Positions 13,964-26,900 of a stretch of DNA of 64,000 nucleotides are shown one piece after another. The stretch is from the NCBI GenBank assembly GCA_012064415.1, contig SSNU01000295.1, forward strand, positions 162,906 through 226,905, written 5' to 3'. The notes under the pieces were generated by a model. That model ran no database searches and was not told where the DNA came from. It saw only the letters and a program-made list of their open reading frames with translations. The translations under genes were made by a program, and so were the position numbers. Source of the stretch: Gyrodactylus bullatarudis (Eukaryota > Platyhelminthes > Monogenea > Gyrodactylidea > Gyrodactylidae). Within the stretch, counting starts at the first letter, position 1. Each line of letters opens with the position of its first letter.

Positions 13964-15459
13964 GTATATAAAACGTACACTGCTTAATACCTCTATGTCG
14001 ATGATGTTCTTAGCGTCCCCACAAGTGGACATTAACTTTAAAAATTCTTCGAACATTCAGAATCCTGGCAATTTCAATATTGTACAATCCAAATAACTAA
14101 TAAATAATAAGAGAGTAAAGAGTTTATACCTCATTCACATTCATGAAAACAATGGATTCTTGTCTATCAAATAGAAACACTCTTGAGTGTTATTTTCATA
14201 TTCAATAAATCCAAAATTTCTCAATGTGAGTACTGAATACTTTAGACAATTGAATTAAATATTTCTCAGACTTGCCAAAAATCTTTTATTATTAACTCAT
14301 GAGAGAATTTTAAACTTTATCCCTTTCACGATCAGACATTATATCCCTGATAAGTATAAAGATTTAAAAATAGACGAATAATTTATTCATTTTATAGTCT
14401 ATATCCGGTTGTCTTTTCATCAGACATGAATGTTCTAGCACATGTAAAAAGGAAATTTAACGAGTTTTAACATCATCAATACGGTAAAGTTGAATAATCG
14501 GGTAATAAAGATTTGTTCAGTAAATAACATTGGACTAAGCTGAATCGAGTTTTATGCCTATTTGCTGTCTTGATTGGCTCAACAATCTGTTCTACGACAA
14601 TTTGAACTTTATCCTGATCCAAGCAATGCTTGAACTCATATTTAATGACTAATCAGTGATTAGTAATCGGCGATTAGTAATCGCTAATGAGTAGGGCTAA
14701 AATTAAATAAAACAAAATAAATTAATAAATAGATTCTCATGAGCTGAAAATAAGTATAAAGAAGAACTTTATAGAAAACTCAAGGGATTTTGAGTAAAAA
14801 ATTGTACTTTACCGTAAATTCTTGCAAAATCAAAAAAATCTTGTGTGATCAAATTTCTGATTTTTCATTATAGAAAACGACCGTTCAGCTGTTATAGCGC
14901 ATATTTCACCAAATAAATCCTTTTAGTTGAAATTTTAAATTATAAAAGGAATATTTTCCAACAAAGTTCATGAAATCTCTATATTATTAGGAATCTAGTT
15001 ATTATTTCATAAAAAATTGTGATTAGTCGTTTACTTGTTGAGGAATGCTATAATCTGAGAATTAATTCATAAAATAGTACAAAATAGTACCGTGGCAACA
15101 ATTTAGTACCAAATTGTACCAGCTATCTTTAAAATGGAACAAGCCGATTTTTCCTTCAGATTATCAAAACTCAGCCAGTCCTTTGTCCAGAGTAAAAATG
15201 GACCAAATAGTACTTTTGTGAGGCCCTATTAAATAGAGAATACAAATTTTTTCATTGTATTCAATGAATTTTGAATCAAAACGTTTATGATTGAAATTCT
15301 AAACAAAATTGGTCTTCCAAACGTTTCGATGAATTTGTCACTGAAGAAAGCGTGTGAAAACAATTAGACTCAAAGCGATTCGATGACTATTAGTAACTGA
15401 GAATCAGTCATTTTTTTATTATCAAAGGAAACCGAACCATTCGAATTTTGCGATTATCA

Positions 15460-15747
15460 CGAAGTAAAATGTTTCAGAATTTAGAAGTTTAACTTTTTCT
15501 TGGGTATGGCGAATTTCTCTCAACCTTTATGGCCAAATTCGAATTCTTTGTCTTTTGTTGATCAAACTGCTTCAAATCTTCGAAATCGATGTAAAGTTCA
15601 TAAAGTGGAGATTTGGCGCATTCTTGAAATTTGAAAAAATGGCCCAATTTTTTTATTTCATCAACTCAAGGCCTCATTTCATCAGGGAATTCAAAATATT
15701 GAGTTTTTTGTCAAAATAATCAGTTTTAATCTTCATGCAACTGGCTT
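15460..15747. mobile_element. Family A variant, right part
   Basis: Shares CCAAATTCGAATTCTTTGTC with the copy at 53252 and ends TTTTAATCTTCATGCAACTG, the reversed terminus. The left limit is approximate. Confidence 0.5.
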
Positions 15748-17122
15748 TATGTTCTGTCTACTCATAAATAACGATACTTAACCTGAAGAAACTTTTAATT
15801 TTGATTTAAAGAATATCAAAATAGTGAAACTATCATCACCATGTACTTTAGTAGTGTACTGCTAGTAAAAGTTCTTCTTAATATGTTGGATACACCGTGT
15901 AAATGTGGTTAGTTACATCTACATGTTGTTGATATTGTCAGTATTAATTTTAAAAAATACATTCAACCAACTGTTTCCTTCTCTACCCTTCAGAGGATAG
16001 GCTGTTATAATTCCCTTCATGATACAACTTTATTAGATTTTGATCTTGATTCTTGGAGATATTTTTTATAGATAAGAAATAGGGATCTCTTTTGATAAAT
16101 CCTGAACTACGAAACGGTTAATTACATTATGGAAGTATTTAATTGCATTATTATAATGAAACATGTTAAAGGATAATTTAATTAAAATTAGAACCTGTAT
16201 CAAAAATTTCCAGCGGATATAGCCTGAAGCTATAATCTGATTAGCAGGTGACCAATAAATTATTATTTTCGAAAATACTCGGCTTACTTAAGAGTAGGAT
16301 TATAATAAGAAAATAGTTTCACGAGTCAAAAACTGGGCGTGTGCTTTCTCGAGCACCAAAACTGGTAGGGTAGTGCATTAAAAATATGGCCCCAAATCAT
16401 CATAGGATTCCAAAAATACAATTTTCTTCTCCTGACAATCTGATGAGGAGAATACTAATAAATTTTCTAGCTTTGCAAGAAATCGTCAAGATTCTTCAAT
16501 ACCAAAAATATTTTTTTCCATAAGGTAAAATATATTATTGCTGTAGAATAAACTTTTCCAGAGATGGTAAGAGATCAAATGAATTCCTCTTTGCAATAAA
16601 TTCAATTACAGACTGTTGTCTGAGAATCATTCTGGAAGTATGTTGAAATTAGTTCAATTAATTCATCAAACAGAAACATACATGACAAAAAATTCATATT
16701 TTTTCTATACTTTGATTTATAAAATGACATGTTTTTTATCTCTCTTTCTGCACGCTAATTGCCAAAATGAGGGAAAAAGAGATAAGATGGAAGGAAAATA
16801 GAAGGTATAGGACTCCTCATCAACATCTTCTTATCTCAGACACAATAAATAAACTTGATTGATTTATTCATTTTGCTTAGATAGATAGATCTCTCTTGTA
16901 TGAAAACTACTTTTTAAAACTTTCTTCTTGACATTGTTTTTATCACTACTATCGTCATCAATAAAATGAATCTCTTCCCTTCTCTTGATCAGTTTTGTGC
17001 ATTCCTACATGATCGTTTACTTTTTTCATACACTTGCTTTATTGACATCTTTTTGTAAAGATGAAATTGAAAAAACACCTTTTTTATCTCTCTCGATAGT
17101 TTTACTTATCTTGGTTATCTGA

Positions 17123-17428
17123 AGCTAGTTGACATCAAGATGAGAATTTAAGATTCAGGATCTAATTCCAATTTTGTGATAAAATTTATGTAAACTTGCG
17201 TCAATATTAGAATTCTCAGTTATCGGTCATCCAAACGTTTTGGCAAGGATTCTCTTCACACGACTTCTTTAGTGGTACAACAATGACTCATGTTTTATTG
17301 AATGAGAATTCAAATTTTAGGATTTTCGAAAACGCCCCAATTTATCACTTTTTTAGCTCAAAAATTTTATCAATTTATGATATTTCGGATTATTTTTAGT
17401 CGAATTACAGTAAAAGTCCTAAAGATCT
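17123..17428. mobile_element. Family A variant, left part, interrupted by the 287-bp inverted repeat
   Basis: Starts AGCTAGTTGACATCAAGATG. Body continues to the border of the perfect inverted repeat at 17429. Similar A+T-rich sequence after 18066 may be its continuation, but no right terminus was found. Confidence 0.45.
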
Positions 17429-18065
17429 AATAATAAAAAAATCTCTATTCGATAGATATTTTTTCGATTAGTTATTATTCACTTTTCAATATTTCACACA
17501 CCATAATTATCCTCAATTAACTTCTGTAAAGCAGAGATTACATGTAAGGGTCTAGAGGGTCTAATTAGTAAGGTCAACAATGTTTTCGTTCACGATAAAA
17601 ATCGATAATGATTTTTGATTAATTCAATCAATCCTGTTCCTGACTCTCATATTCCAGTCACACTAGAAATTAAAGTTGTCAAACTTCAAATGAGCATAAC
17701 TTTGTTATTTGATAATAAATTTAAATTTTGTAACCTTTTTTTGTTATGTTTGTTATGCAAAAAAATTAGCTCGTTATCTTATCAAATAACAAAGTTATGC
17801 TCATTTGAAGTTTGACAACTTTAATTTCTAGTGTGACTGGAATATGAGAGTCAGGAACAGGATTGATTGAATTAATCAAAAATCATTATCGATTTTTATC
17901 GTGAACGAAAACATTGTTGACCTTACTAATTAGACCCTCTAGACCCTTACATGTAATCTCTGCTTTACAGAAGTTAATTGAGGATAATTATGGTGTGTGA
18001 AATATTGAAAAGTGAATAATAACTAATCGAAAAAATATCTATCGAATAGAGATTTTTTTATTATT
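17429..18065. repeat. Perfect 287-bp inverted repeat with 63-bp spacer
   Basis: 17429-17715 pairs exactly with 17779-18065. I compared the arms segment by segment and found no mismatch or gap. The spacer is 17716-17778. The arms contain no convincing gene or simple repeat. A family A variant begins nearby at 17123 and similar-looking sequence resumes after 18070, so the hairpin may be an insertion into that older repeat. No target duplication is evident at its borders. Confidence 0.95.
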
Positions 18066-19320
18066 TTTCTTTTCAAAATAGATAAAAATGTTGAGTTTAA
18101 GGTTTAAATAGTAAAATTTTGGTACATTATCAAAATTCAAAAAATAGCCTAATTTTAGTAAATTGATTTTTTTTGTTTTAACAACTCGTGAGCTCAATTT
18201 TTAATGAAATTTTATAGTTGTGTACTCTGGAAAAATTCGCTCTAAATTGTCCTCTCATTCTTGACCCGTTAGTGAAATGATCAGTATTCATAACAATGTA
18301 ACAGTTTTTGAATATTTTTCTTTATTTATTAATTAAATCTATGAATAGGTTATGAATCATAGAAGCTTCAAATCAATTGAATCTGTCAATAAAAATTACG
18401 ATTATAGCCGTGCATTCACTCTTTCTTCAACAACATGACTTTCAACAACACTTTATCAGTTTCGTTTATAAAACGATAGAATTTCTTTGATACTCAGAAC
18501 GGGGTGGATAAGAATTCTTTATCGTGAAAAATAATTTTTTTCCAATGAACTCAAATAACGAAGTTATCTATACATTTTTAATGGATTACTCATTCATTGA
18601 ATTGAGACTATAGTATTTTATTATTAATTTTCCATGATTGATATGATCAAGTGTGAAAAATGCTCAAATCAATTTCAAGTCTCCCTCAATACATCTCCAC
18701 TGGATTCTCCATAGAGAGCATTTGGAGAGTGAGAACCAAGGGCAAATTTTATGATAACTCTTCAAGTAGATGAAGGAAGTTAATATTTTTCCTTTAGAAG
18801 TAGAAATTGTATCAAGCCTCTGGCTATAACCAAAACCAGATTATTCAAATATTCTTCTAGAATTAGTGGAGTTTTTTTTTCTTCTGTTAAAGAAAGAAAA
18901 ATGCATCTCTCTAGACTGATACAACGGACATTTTGGGTTATTTAAACTTAAAGAGTTCTTTACATGAAGGTCATTTAAAATGAACTTTCTTAGAGTTTTT
19001 TTGAGAGAACTTGATTTTTGATTAATTTTATATTGATGATTGAAAATCAGCTAGAAAATGTTCAGAAATAAGTAATTTGGTAAATCTCTAACATATAAAA
19101 CACAAAAACGCCTAGCCCTAGTGATGGCTTAAGGTTCCGGAGCCAATTGATCAGTCTATGCCTAAGTTTCAATCTAATTTTTCAATGAGTTGAATTCAAA
19201 ATTATAAACTTTTTTTTATCTTAAAGTACCTCAAATGACTAACTCAGTGAAACTTACAATAAATTTCCCACATCCAAAGACCAAGCGAGAACATATACTA
19301 TAGTTGTCAGTAAGCCTTAC

Positions 19321-19400
19321 GCCAGCTCCGAGAATCGAACCTCAGGTATTATTATTATCGTTTGAGATTTATTTGTCCTAACTACTTACACTAAGCTTAT
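19321..19400 (-). repeat. Possible tRNA-derived SINE head (decayed)
   Basis: On the minus strand TAGTGTAAGTAGTTAGGA (19393-19376) resembles a tRNA A box. GGTTCGATTC (19341-19332) is a perfect B-box core 35 bp downstream. A four-base acceptor match (AGCT/AGCT) exists, but the anticodon and T stems do not pair, so it is not a working tRNA. Local sequence to about 19660 is somewhat less A+T-rich than its surroundings. Confidence 0.35.
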
Positions 19401-20502
19401 TTATTCAAAATCGAGCTTTGCTAGACTCTAATGAGTCTTCTCCTTGTTTTTTACTATCATACAATCCTGAATAATGCTAGATTATGTCGATAGGAAGAAG
19501 CCTCCCTATTAACCAACTATCAGCCTTATCTAGAACTGCCGACGGAGTGCTAGTCAAACTTCTTTTTGTCAACTTCCTGAGTACGCCAAAAGTTCCAAAT
19601 TGAGTCGATCCTAGGACTTTTAGGCGGACAGTCGATTTTATTTTATACCAGCTTTTCTATTTATTCTTTTCTAGATTTAGATCGATGACAAGGTCTGTAA
19701 CAGACCGTCTGTTATTAAAATGTAAATGGTTTCGTATATAATTTTCAAGAAATTTTAAGTTTCTGAATTCAGCATTAAATATGTGTCCAGAAGGAAGTTG
19801 TATTTCTGTGGATTTATTTAAGATTAGGAATGAACAAATTGTACAAGAAGAAATAACTGAATAAATTTTTCTTACCGAATATTTATTGTGTAAATACTGT
19901 CCCTCTGTCCACTATGATTTCTTGATCAGAACTAACATTATTCAATCTGTGTATTGATTCGAATTCTGATCTGAGGTATGTTTGTTTGAGTGTCTGAGAA
20001 TTCTCACATCTCTCAAACATGATTACATAGGGGGAATAAAACTAATAATTCGAACAGATAAAGACAAGAGGATTCATTCTTCCTCTTGTGTGTACACTTG
20101 ACAAGAATCTTATCTGAGAACAAGTTGGAAGAGTTTGAGTACACAATCAGACTGGAAAGAATCAAAGAAAAATTTCAGACTGACAGCTTAAAATGAATAA
20201 AAAATTAAATGTATTTGATTTTCAAAGATACCTGTCATTAGTAATGAATGATGAGAATGATTATCTAAAAGTTTCCCTTATCTTAGCATGCATTTTAAGA
20301 CAGTTTCAAAAATACATTTCTATACTTTGGATCTCTATGTCTTGATTAGGGTTTGAATGACTTGTTAGTTTTAAAGTATATTTAAAATAATTTTCTTTTT
20401 TCCTGTTGCCATGATACTCTAACTTTTTCGAAGTGGGGTTCCATCTAATTTTCACTAATTCAATGAATTTCTTTAATTTGGAATGAGATATATTATATCT
20501 AG

Positions 20503-20790
20503 AGCTAGTTGACATCTAAGTTTAGAATCTACTAAATTTACAAAAAACTCATAATTTTTATCTATTACGAAGATTTAAAGCAACTTAATTCTAACAATTC
20601 GGATCAACATTCGACCAAAAATTTGGCCAAAGAGATTGAGAGAAATTCGCCCTAATTTTTCTTTCTTTTTATAACTTATTGTCTCATTTCATTATTTTAA
20701 TGGGATACTAAAATTATTTGTTCCCCTCTATTCTTTGAGATATATTGAGTTTCTTGTAAAAATTGTAAATTCTAATCTTCATGTTAATTT
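20503..20790. mobile_element. Family A variant (GTTGACATC end)
   Basis: Left AGCTAGTTGACATCTAAGTT, right (reverse complement) AATTAACATGAAGATTAGAA followed by TTTACAATTTTTAC. About 288 bp, non-coding. Confidence 0.55.
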
Positions 20791-21308
20791 ATATATCAGG
20801 AAACTCTTATATTTTTGAACTGGGGTTTTCATAGAGTTCATGTTTCGTCTGTGAAATAAGAGATTATAAATTTTACGGTGGATACCTTCCCTTAATTCAA
20901 TGAATTTCTTTAATATGAGATAAGATATATATCTAAAGTAAGATCTCATTGTACATGAAAGTATTCTTTAGTATTGTTGAATTTCTTGTAATCATATTCT
21001 GAAAGTACCAAGAGAGACAATGAACCAGATTAATTAATTAACTCTTTCTTGAAGTTCATTATTATATTATCAATTGTCATATGTTTGTGGGAACAAGTTG
21101 AAGGATTGTTCCACCATACCTAACCTCCACCACCCCTAGTATTTTACTATGTTTTAATGATTTTATGAAAGCAGATCTTTGATGCCTATTGTATTCCATA
21201 TAAAGATTAATTTAACTGAGAATGTCATATAGAAATATTATATTATATTCTGGAATTTAAGTTGATTACACATCAGATACTAATCCATTTTCCATTATTA
21301 ATATTCAG

Positions 21309-21337
21309 ATATACACTGTATAATATACAGTGTATAT
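21309..21337. repeat. 29-bp palindrome (14-1-14)
   Basis: ATATACACTGTATA, one A, then its exact reverse complement. No gene is adjacent. Confidence 0.85.
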
Positions 21338-22379
21338 TGTTCAGCATTATATGGTAACATTACTTGTAATGCAATTATAATATTTTCCAATGAATTGTAT
21401 TCTTCCATAAAAGAATTTTTAACCTCAGAATTAATATCCATCAATGGTACTGTTATTTTATTATTAATTCTAAAAAATTATTTTTAGAGGCCTGTTCCTA
21501 TGTAAATTTAGATTTCTCATGAACCTCAAATAATACAAATCCAAAGATAAGATGAAATATGGAAGAATATATAGAAAACCTTGATTGATTTTAAGAAAAA
21601 TGTTCATTTTTCAAATTTCGATGGTCAAAAAAAGTTTTTAATCATAATAGACAAAAAAATCAATTATGCTGAATCTGTTCCAAGGATTAACCTTATTTTT
21701 TTGAAATTCCTTTGACTATTCGGCCACTTTCGAATCGATAAAAATTTTGAGCTCAAATTTTAAAAAGGGGAATCATATTTCAAATCAAAGTTTGAAAAAT
21801 AACAATACAATTTGTAATTCTCAAAAAATTTTTTTATCAGAATAAAGAAATTTATCATAGAGGTTCTCGCTCAAGCTTTTCAAGGAAGTTCAGAATTCGA
21901 TACATTATATTGAATTTCTTCAAAAAAGAATAAATTTCGAGTAAGATATTCTTTCATCTCCTCATACATGTCAGTCAGAGAGTTATGGAAATAAACTGAT
22001 ATCTCCTCTTGATAAGATATCTCAAATTCACATGATATCGATAAGTTTAAACTAATGTTCAAATCTTTTCCAACAATAGAATAAATTTATTTATTTTCCT
22101 CATTACAATGGAAAAAATAGTACAGTATAGTTGAAACGGTATGTGATTATAAGTATTTTCTCTTCAATTTGATCAAGATTACCATATGCCAGTTTAGGAA
22201 TTATCTATCCTAGTTTATCACTAGAGCATTATTTGAGTATATAAAAAAGATAAATCAACTTTTCATAGTGTACACCTAAATAATCCTTTTTTTATTGTTA
22301 ATTTTGATGATTTTTATCATTTAATATTGTTTATTTTTACAACGAATTTATTTTATTCTAAAAAATGTTTATATTTTAA

Positions 22380-23983
22380 CCCTCATCCGGATAGAAAAAA
22401 AATAACGTGAATGGTCAAATGGGGTCCAATGGACCCCAACTAAATTTTCAATTTATTTGGCACATATATCACAAAAAACTTTAAAATGTTCATAACAAAC
22501 AGGATTGTTACACTGAAAACATCTTGTCTTTGTTTTTCTGTCCTTATTTCTTGGACATTGAGTACATCTTGATTTTGCGGGGCTTGAGCATAAACTTTTA
22601 CTTGGTGGTGCATGTTCATCAATGGAAATTTCCAAAACCCTTTTTTTTACAATTGTATTTTTCTTCATCAGCTGTTTAGATAGTACTTTTAGTCGTTGGT
22701 AAATGATTGATTGCGAATCTTTTTCAATTTTTTTATTTTGAAATTGAACCGGCAAGAATTTTCTAGATTTTCTTATCGTTCCCACATAAGCAGTTTTTTT
22801 AGATAGTAAATAATTTGATAGCTCCAGGGAAGTAAAAAAATTATCGGCAGTTATCGTTCGGCCTTCATTCAAAAACGGATACGATAGTTCTTTGACAACA
22901 CGCTCTCCCTGTGCTTTGTCCATTCTGCTTCCTTCCTTTCCACAATAAATCTGTGCGTTGATCAAATATGAGGTTTGAGCGTCACATAAGGCCCATATCT
23001 TTATACCATATTTCCCGGGCTTTGAGGGAATGTACATTCTGAAAGGACAATTTCCACGGAAGCTGACGAGTTGTTCATCAACAGTCATTTTTTCAGATGG
23101 AGTATAGTTTTTTCTACAATTTTCAGTGAAAATGTCAAATAATTCCCAATAATAATTCGCAATTTATCTCGATTTGGAACTGAACTTCTGGTACATTTGT
23201 CATCGAATCGAAGAAAACGCTTTATTTCTTTGAATCTACTGTTACTCATTGATTCTTTGACATCATTCGAGCCATACTCGCTACCCCATAATTCATCAAG
23301 CTCCATATTTTTCTGTTTAGAAACACCGAAATACAGACAAATTCCAATCCATGATTTGAGCTCATCAATGTCGAGAAATTTTACCTTTGAAGCTTGAGTG
23401 GAAATAAACTTATTTGTATTTTCAACAATCAGATTCAATAAATTTTCATCAATAAGAAGACTGAAGAAGTCCAAATGGTCAACAGCTTTTTCTGAATGTT
23501 TATTCAAGCCAGGCTTGAAACGAATGATGTTTTGGGATCCTGTCTTTGAAATTTTAGGTCTTCTATCATAAGTATAATTTCCACATTTTGAAATCAATGA
23601 TTGGGAGGAATTTTGCGTTGTTTGAGAATATTCTTCTTCTTCGCTGTCTGAATTATCATTAAGAATGATCAGAACCATCTTCACTTGTAAAATCCTCTTC
23701 ATCAGAATCCAAAATTTCTGCTGTAATCGCTTCAGATACGCGAGAAAATACGTCTTTACTTGACATGAATCAATTTTAAAATGAGAGAAATAGCTATGGC
23801 TGAATCTGTTTGTTTATTTCATTATAAAAATATAACTTAGCTTTAGAAAAATGGTAGGGGCCCATTGGACCCCAAAGAAACATTTACGTAAGGAAATTTT
23901 CTTTATTATTTTTCCTATAGAAAAAATAAGTCAAGATCAGAAATTGGGTTGGGGTCCATTGGACCCCATTTTCCGGATGAGGG
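22380..23983 (-). mobile_element. piggyBac-like DNA transposon, defective copy with intact ends
   Basis: The element is 1604 bp and lies between TTAA direct repeats (22376-22379 and 23984-23987). Its ends are a perfect 12-bp inverted repeat, CCCTCATCCGGA. Inside are 17-bp near-palindromes of the form GGGGTCCAATGGACCCC at 22421-22437 and 23951-23967 (mutual reverse complements), plus a third with one mismatch at 23857-23873. A piggyBac-type transposase relic on the minus strand fills the interior. TTAA target choice and CCC ends are hallmarks of the superfamily. Confidence 0.93.
22453..23766 (-). pseudogene. piggyBac transposase relic (frameshifted, internally deleted)
   Basis: The probable original start is the ATG at 23766 (MSSKDVFSRVSEA), which runs about 35 codons to a stop. 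Homologous sequence then resumes in a second frame (about 23670-23160, acidic NDNSDSEEEEYS) and a third (23088-22453, plus about 25 codons upstream ending NCRKNYTPSEK). Two indels, near 23668 and 23160, explain this. The last part holds two catalytic Asp residues of the piggyBac DDD triad, in MTVDEQLVSFRG and ITADNFFTSLEL. Sequence then jumps near 22715-22735 straight to a C-terminal region and its Cys-rich zinc finger (CTQCP...CFQC...CYEH...CDIC). The segment with the third Asp is missing. The relic covers about 438 codons against roughly 560-600 for full proteins. It cannot encode an active enzyme. Confidence 0.9.
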
Positions 23984-23999
23984 TTAACCTCTGGCGCAA

Positions 24000-26900
24000 A
24001 AAGTAGGGCTTAAAAATGTTGATTTTTAACATGAAGCTTACAATTTGAAATGGAATATCAAAAAAAGTCCCATAATTATGGGGTATATTATAATCTATAT
24101 TAATATCAATTTGCTGACTACGAGAAGAATTTTATTTTATTGAATTTATTAAAATGATACAAAACTTTGATTTATAGCGGTAATTTCAAAGATAAGAAAA
24201 CTCATTGTAATGAACAAGGTCGAAAATATTCTTCTACAAAGTATTTCACTCCATAATGAGTATTTGAGAAGGGTTAAAATCATGATTTGAGTTGTCTCGA
24301 TATTTTTTAATTTTGTCAAGATTTTATCCATCACATGAAAATCTTCTCCCTTTTAATGAATTATTCAGTTGCAGGAATACATTTTCATCTAATAGCATTA
24401 CATATCATCAGAAAGGTCATGAATGATTCAAATTCCAGCTTACCACTTAGTAAGTATATATATGACCTAATCAAGATTACCCACTCTCAAATTCTGTAAG
24501 ACTATCCCATTGATACACACATACATACATAGTACTGTATTGAGGAATGTAACTCAATAATTCCCTACATTATCATCTCGTGTACGTCTAAAATCGACTG
24601 TATTATTATAACTACTAGGAGTAATGAGTAGTCATAAATTTGGGAATTTCAATTGAATTCAATATTATATATATATAATGATATCATATCAAAGTCTTTC
24701 CATCATTCATGTAACGAAATTTCTCCCAATATTGCGTTAACTAAGTGAATTGAAGAAAACCATTGTAAAGCATACAATGTACAATACTCTTTTAACAAAA
24801 AGACTGCTGTTCCCAACTACAATGAGTCATTTCGATGAATTAAAGAGTCTAATTTCTCCCAGACCCATTCGATAATGAATTAATCTATTGAATAAACTGT
24901 TTATTAGATTAATCTTATCTTATCGACAGGTGATATTAGAAAAATTTCGTCTAAAATTAAAATAATTCCAACGAATTGATCTTCTATATCACCAAAATTT
25001 TGTTCCATCGACGAATTTTGGATCTTATATTTTTAGACCAATATAATTCTTAGATGTATTGGAACTTATTAAGATGATGGTCGTCATCTTCATCCCACTA
25101 AAAAGGAACTTTGCTCAATAACGAAACGTCTGGTAGAGGCTTTGAGAAAGGGTTGTTAATATCCCAATTGAATCTACTTCTATCGATTCATTTTTAAGAT
25201 TAATATAATCTTTTGAATGCAATATTTAATCAATGTAAGAATAACATCAAAATGAATGATTGAAACCGGTCTATAAAAATTTGAAACACACCTAGAGAGT
25301 AATGTAATTGGGTAGGATTGAGTTTTGAAATATGTTGAGTACGGACCTCAAATCCGCTAAAATTGATTTTCAAATTGAATTCATGGCTTTGGATCATACA
25401 AATACTGACATTTTGGATCAAAAACAAAAAAAGAATTCGCCTTCAGAAGTTCAAAGAAATTCGTCATTATTCTGGGAAATTGAACCATTTGAATTTTTCG
25501 ATTATTACGTAGAGTATCAAAATTGAGAATTTAATCTTGAAAATGGCCAAAATCGAAATCTAGGTGTTGATCTGAATTTTCAGAAATTAATTGCTTTAAA
25601 TCATCGAAATCAATACAAATTTTGAGCTCCAAGGTTCAAAAAACAATCTGATTTTTTTCAGAATTTAAAAAAAATTTAACAGTTTTAAAATCAGATAAAC
25701 GGAAACAGATTCTGGAAATTCATAAAATGTTGTCCAGCTTTTAAATTCCTAATTCCTTGACGAAGTTTTAAAAAATCCAGAAAACTGAGTGGTCTCTTTT
25801 TTTAAGTGAAAACTAAACTGACACCACCAAATTGATCGGCGCAGAATTTAAATTTTTATACACTCACAAGAAAAATTTTTAATTTTCGTTGAGATCTAAA
25901 ACCAATAAACAGCCCCAGAATTTACTTTTCAATCATTTCATGGAATTTCCATTATTCAATAAGCTGATTCTCAGAATATGCTCGTTTATATTTTTTAGAT
26001 GAAATTTATCGGTACAAAACACAAAAAAGCAAACTAAATTCATTGTAAATATCCTTGATTTTTGCGGCAATATTTCCAAAAAAGGAGTATGTTAAATTTT
26101 ACACGTGCAGTTTATAATTTAAATCATATTTTGGGTGAAAAAAAAATTCGGAATACACTCTTCAACAATCCATTGTCCCATATGGGATCGTGATTTGTGT
26201 AGGGAAATATATTTGTACTCTTCTCGTACACAAGTTATGTAACATACCAAAATTCTTCATATCAATATACTACTATTTGAAATTAGTTTTATTTTTCTCG
26301 ACTAAAGTTCATTAAATTTATACCAGGTCATGAATATCTTCCTACCTATTCTCTATTATTAAATGATAAAGGCAGGGAAACGTATCGAGTTACAAATTTT
26401 AATTAGTAACACGTACAATAAAGTGCTTCATGCCTTTCTTTGGATTAAATTCAAATTTCTCAGAAATCTATCTTTAAAATGCTTACCTTTAAAGCCCATA
26501 TTCGAAATTCAAAAAATAGCTTTATTATGACCAATTTGACTTCTATCAGAATTTTCTTGAATAATAATGAGTTGCCTGAAATGATACAGGGGTTAAATAC
26601 TGCCATCATCACAGTTAGATGGTATTTTTAAGAAATTTGATTTTCGAGCTTTCAAATACTCGTTTCTCAAACTAAAGAGAGAAGATATCGATCTCTCCAA
26701 AATGACAGAGCACTGAGATGAACCAATCAATGAATTTAAAAAAATTGTGTTACAATAGAATTTTAAATGTTAACCGGGTTAGAGCCGAAAAGAGCAGGCT
26801 AAATACAACATGTTCTCTCCTACCTTGATCGTCATGTTTCAGAGATTTTGATAAACTTTGAAAGAATACTACTGCATCGGGAGAATTTTCGATTAGTTTA

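Noticed and set aside
19321..19400. Functional tRNA gene on the minus strand
   Set aside because: A and B boxes are present, but the T stem and anticodon stem do not pair and most of the acceptor stem mismatches.
23197..23397. Plus-strand frame inside the piggyBac element
   Set aside because: It is antisense to the transposase relic and has no independent support.
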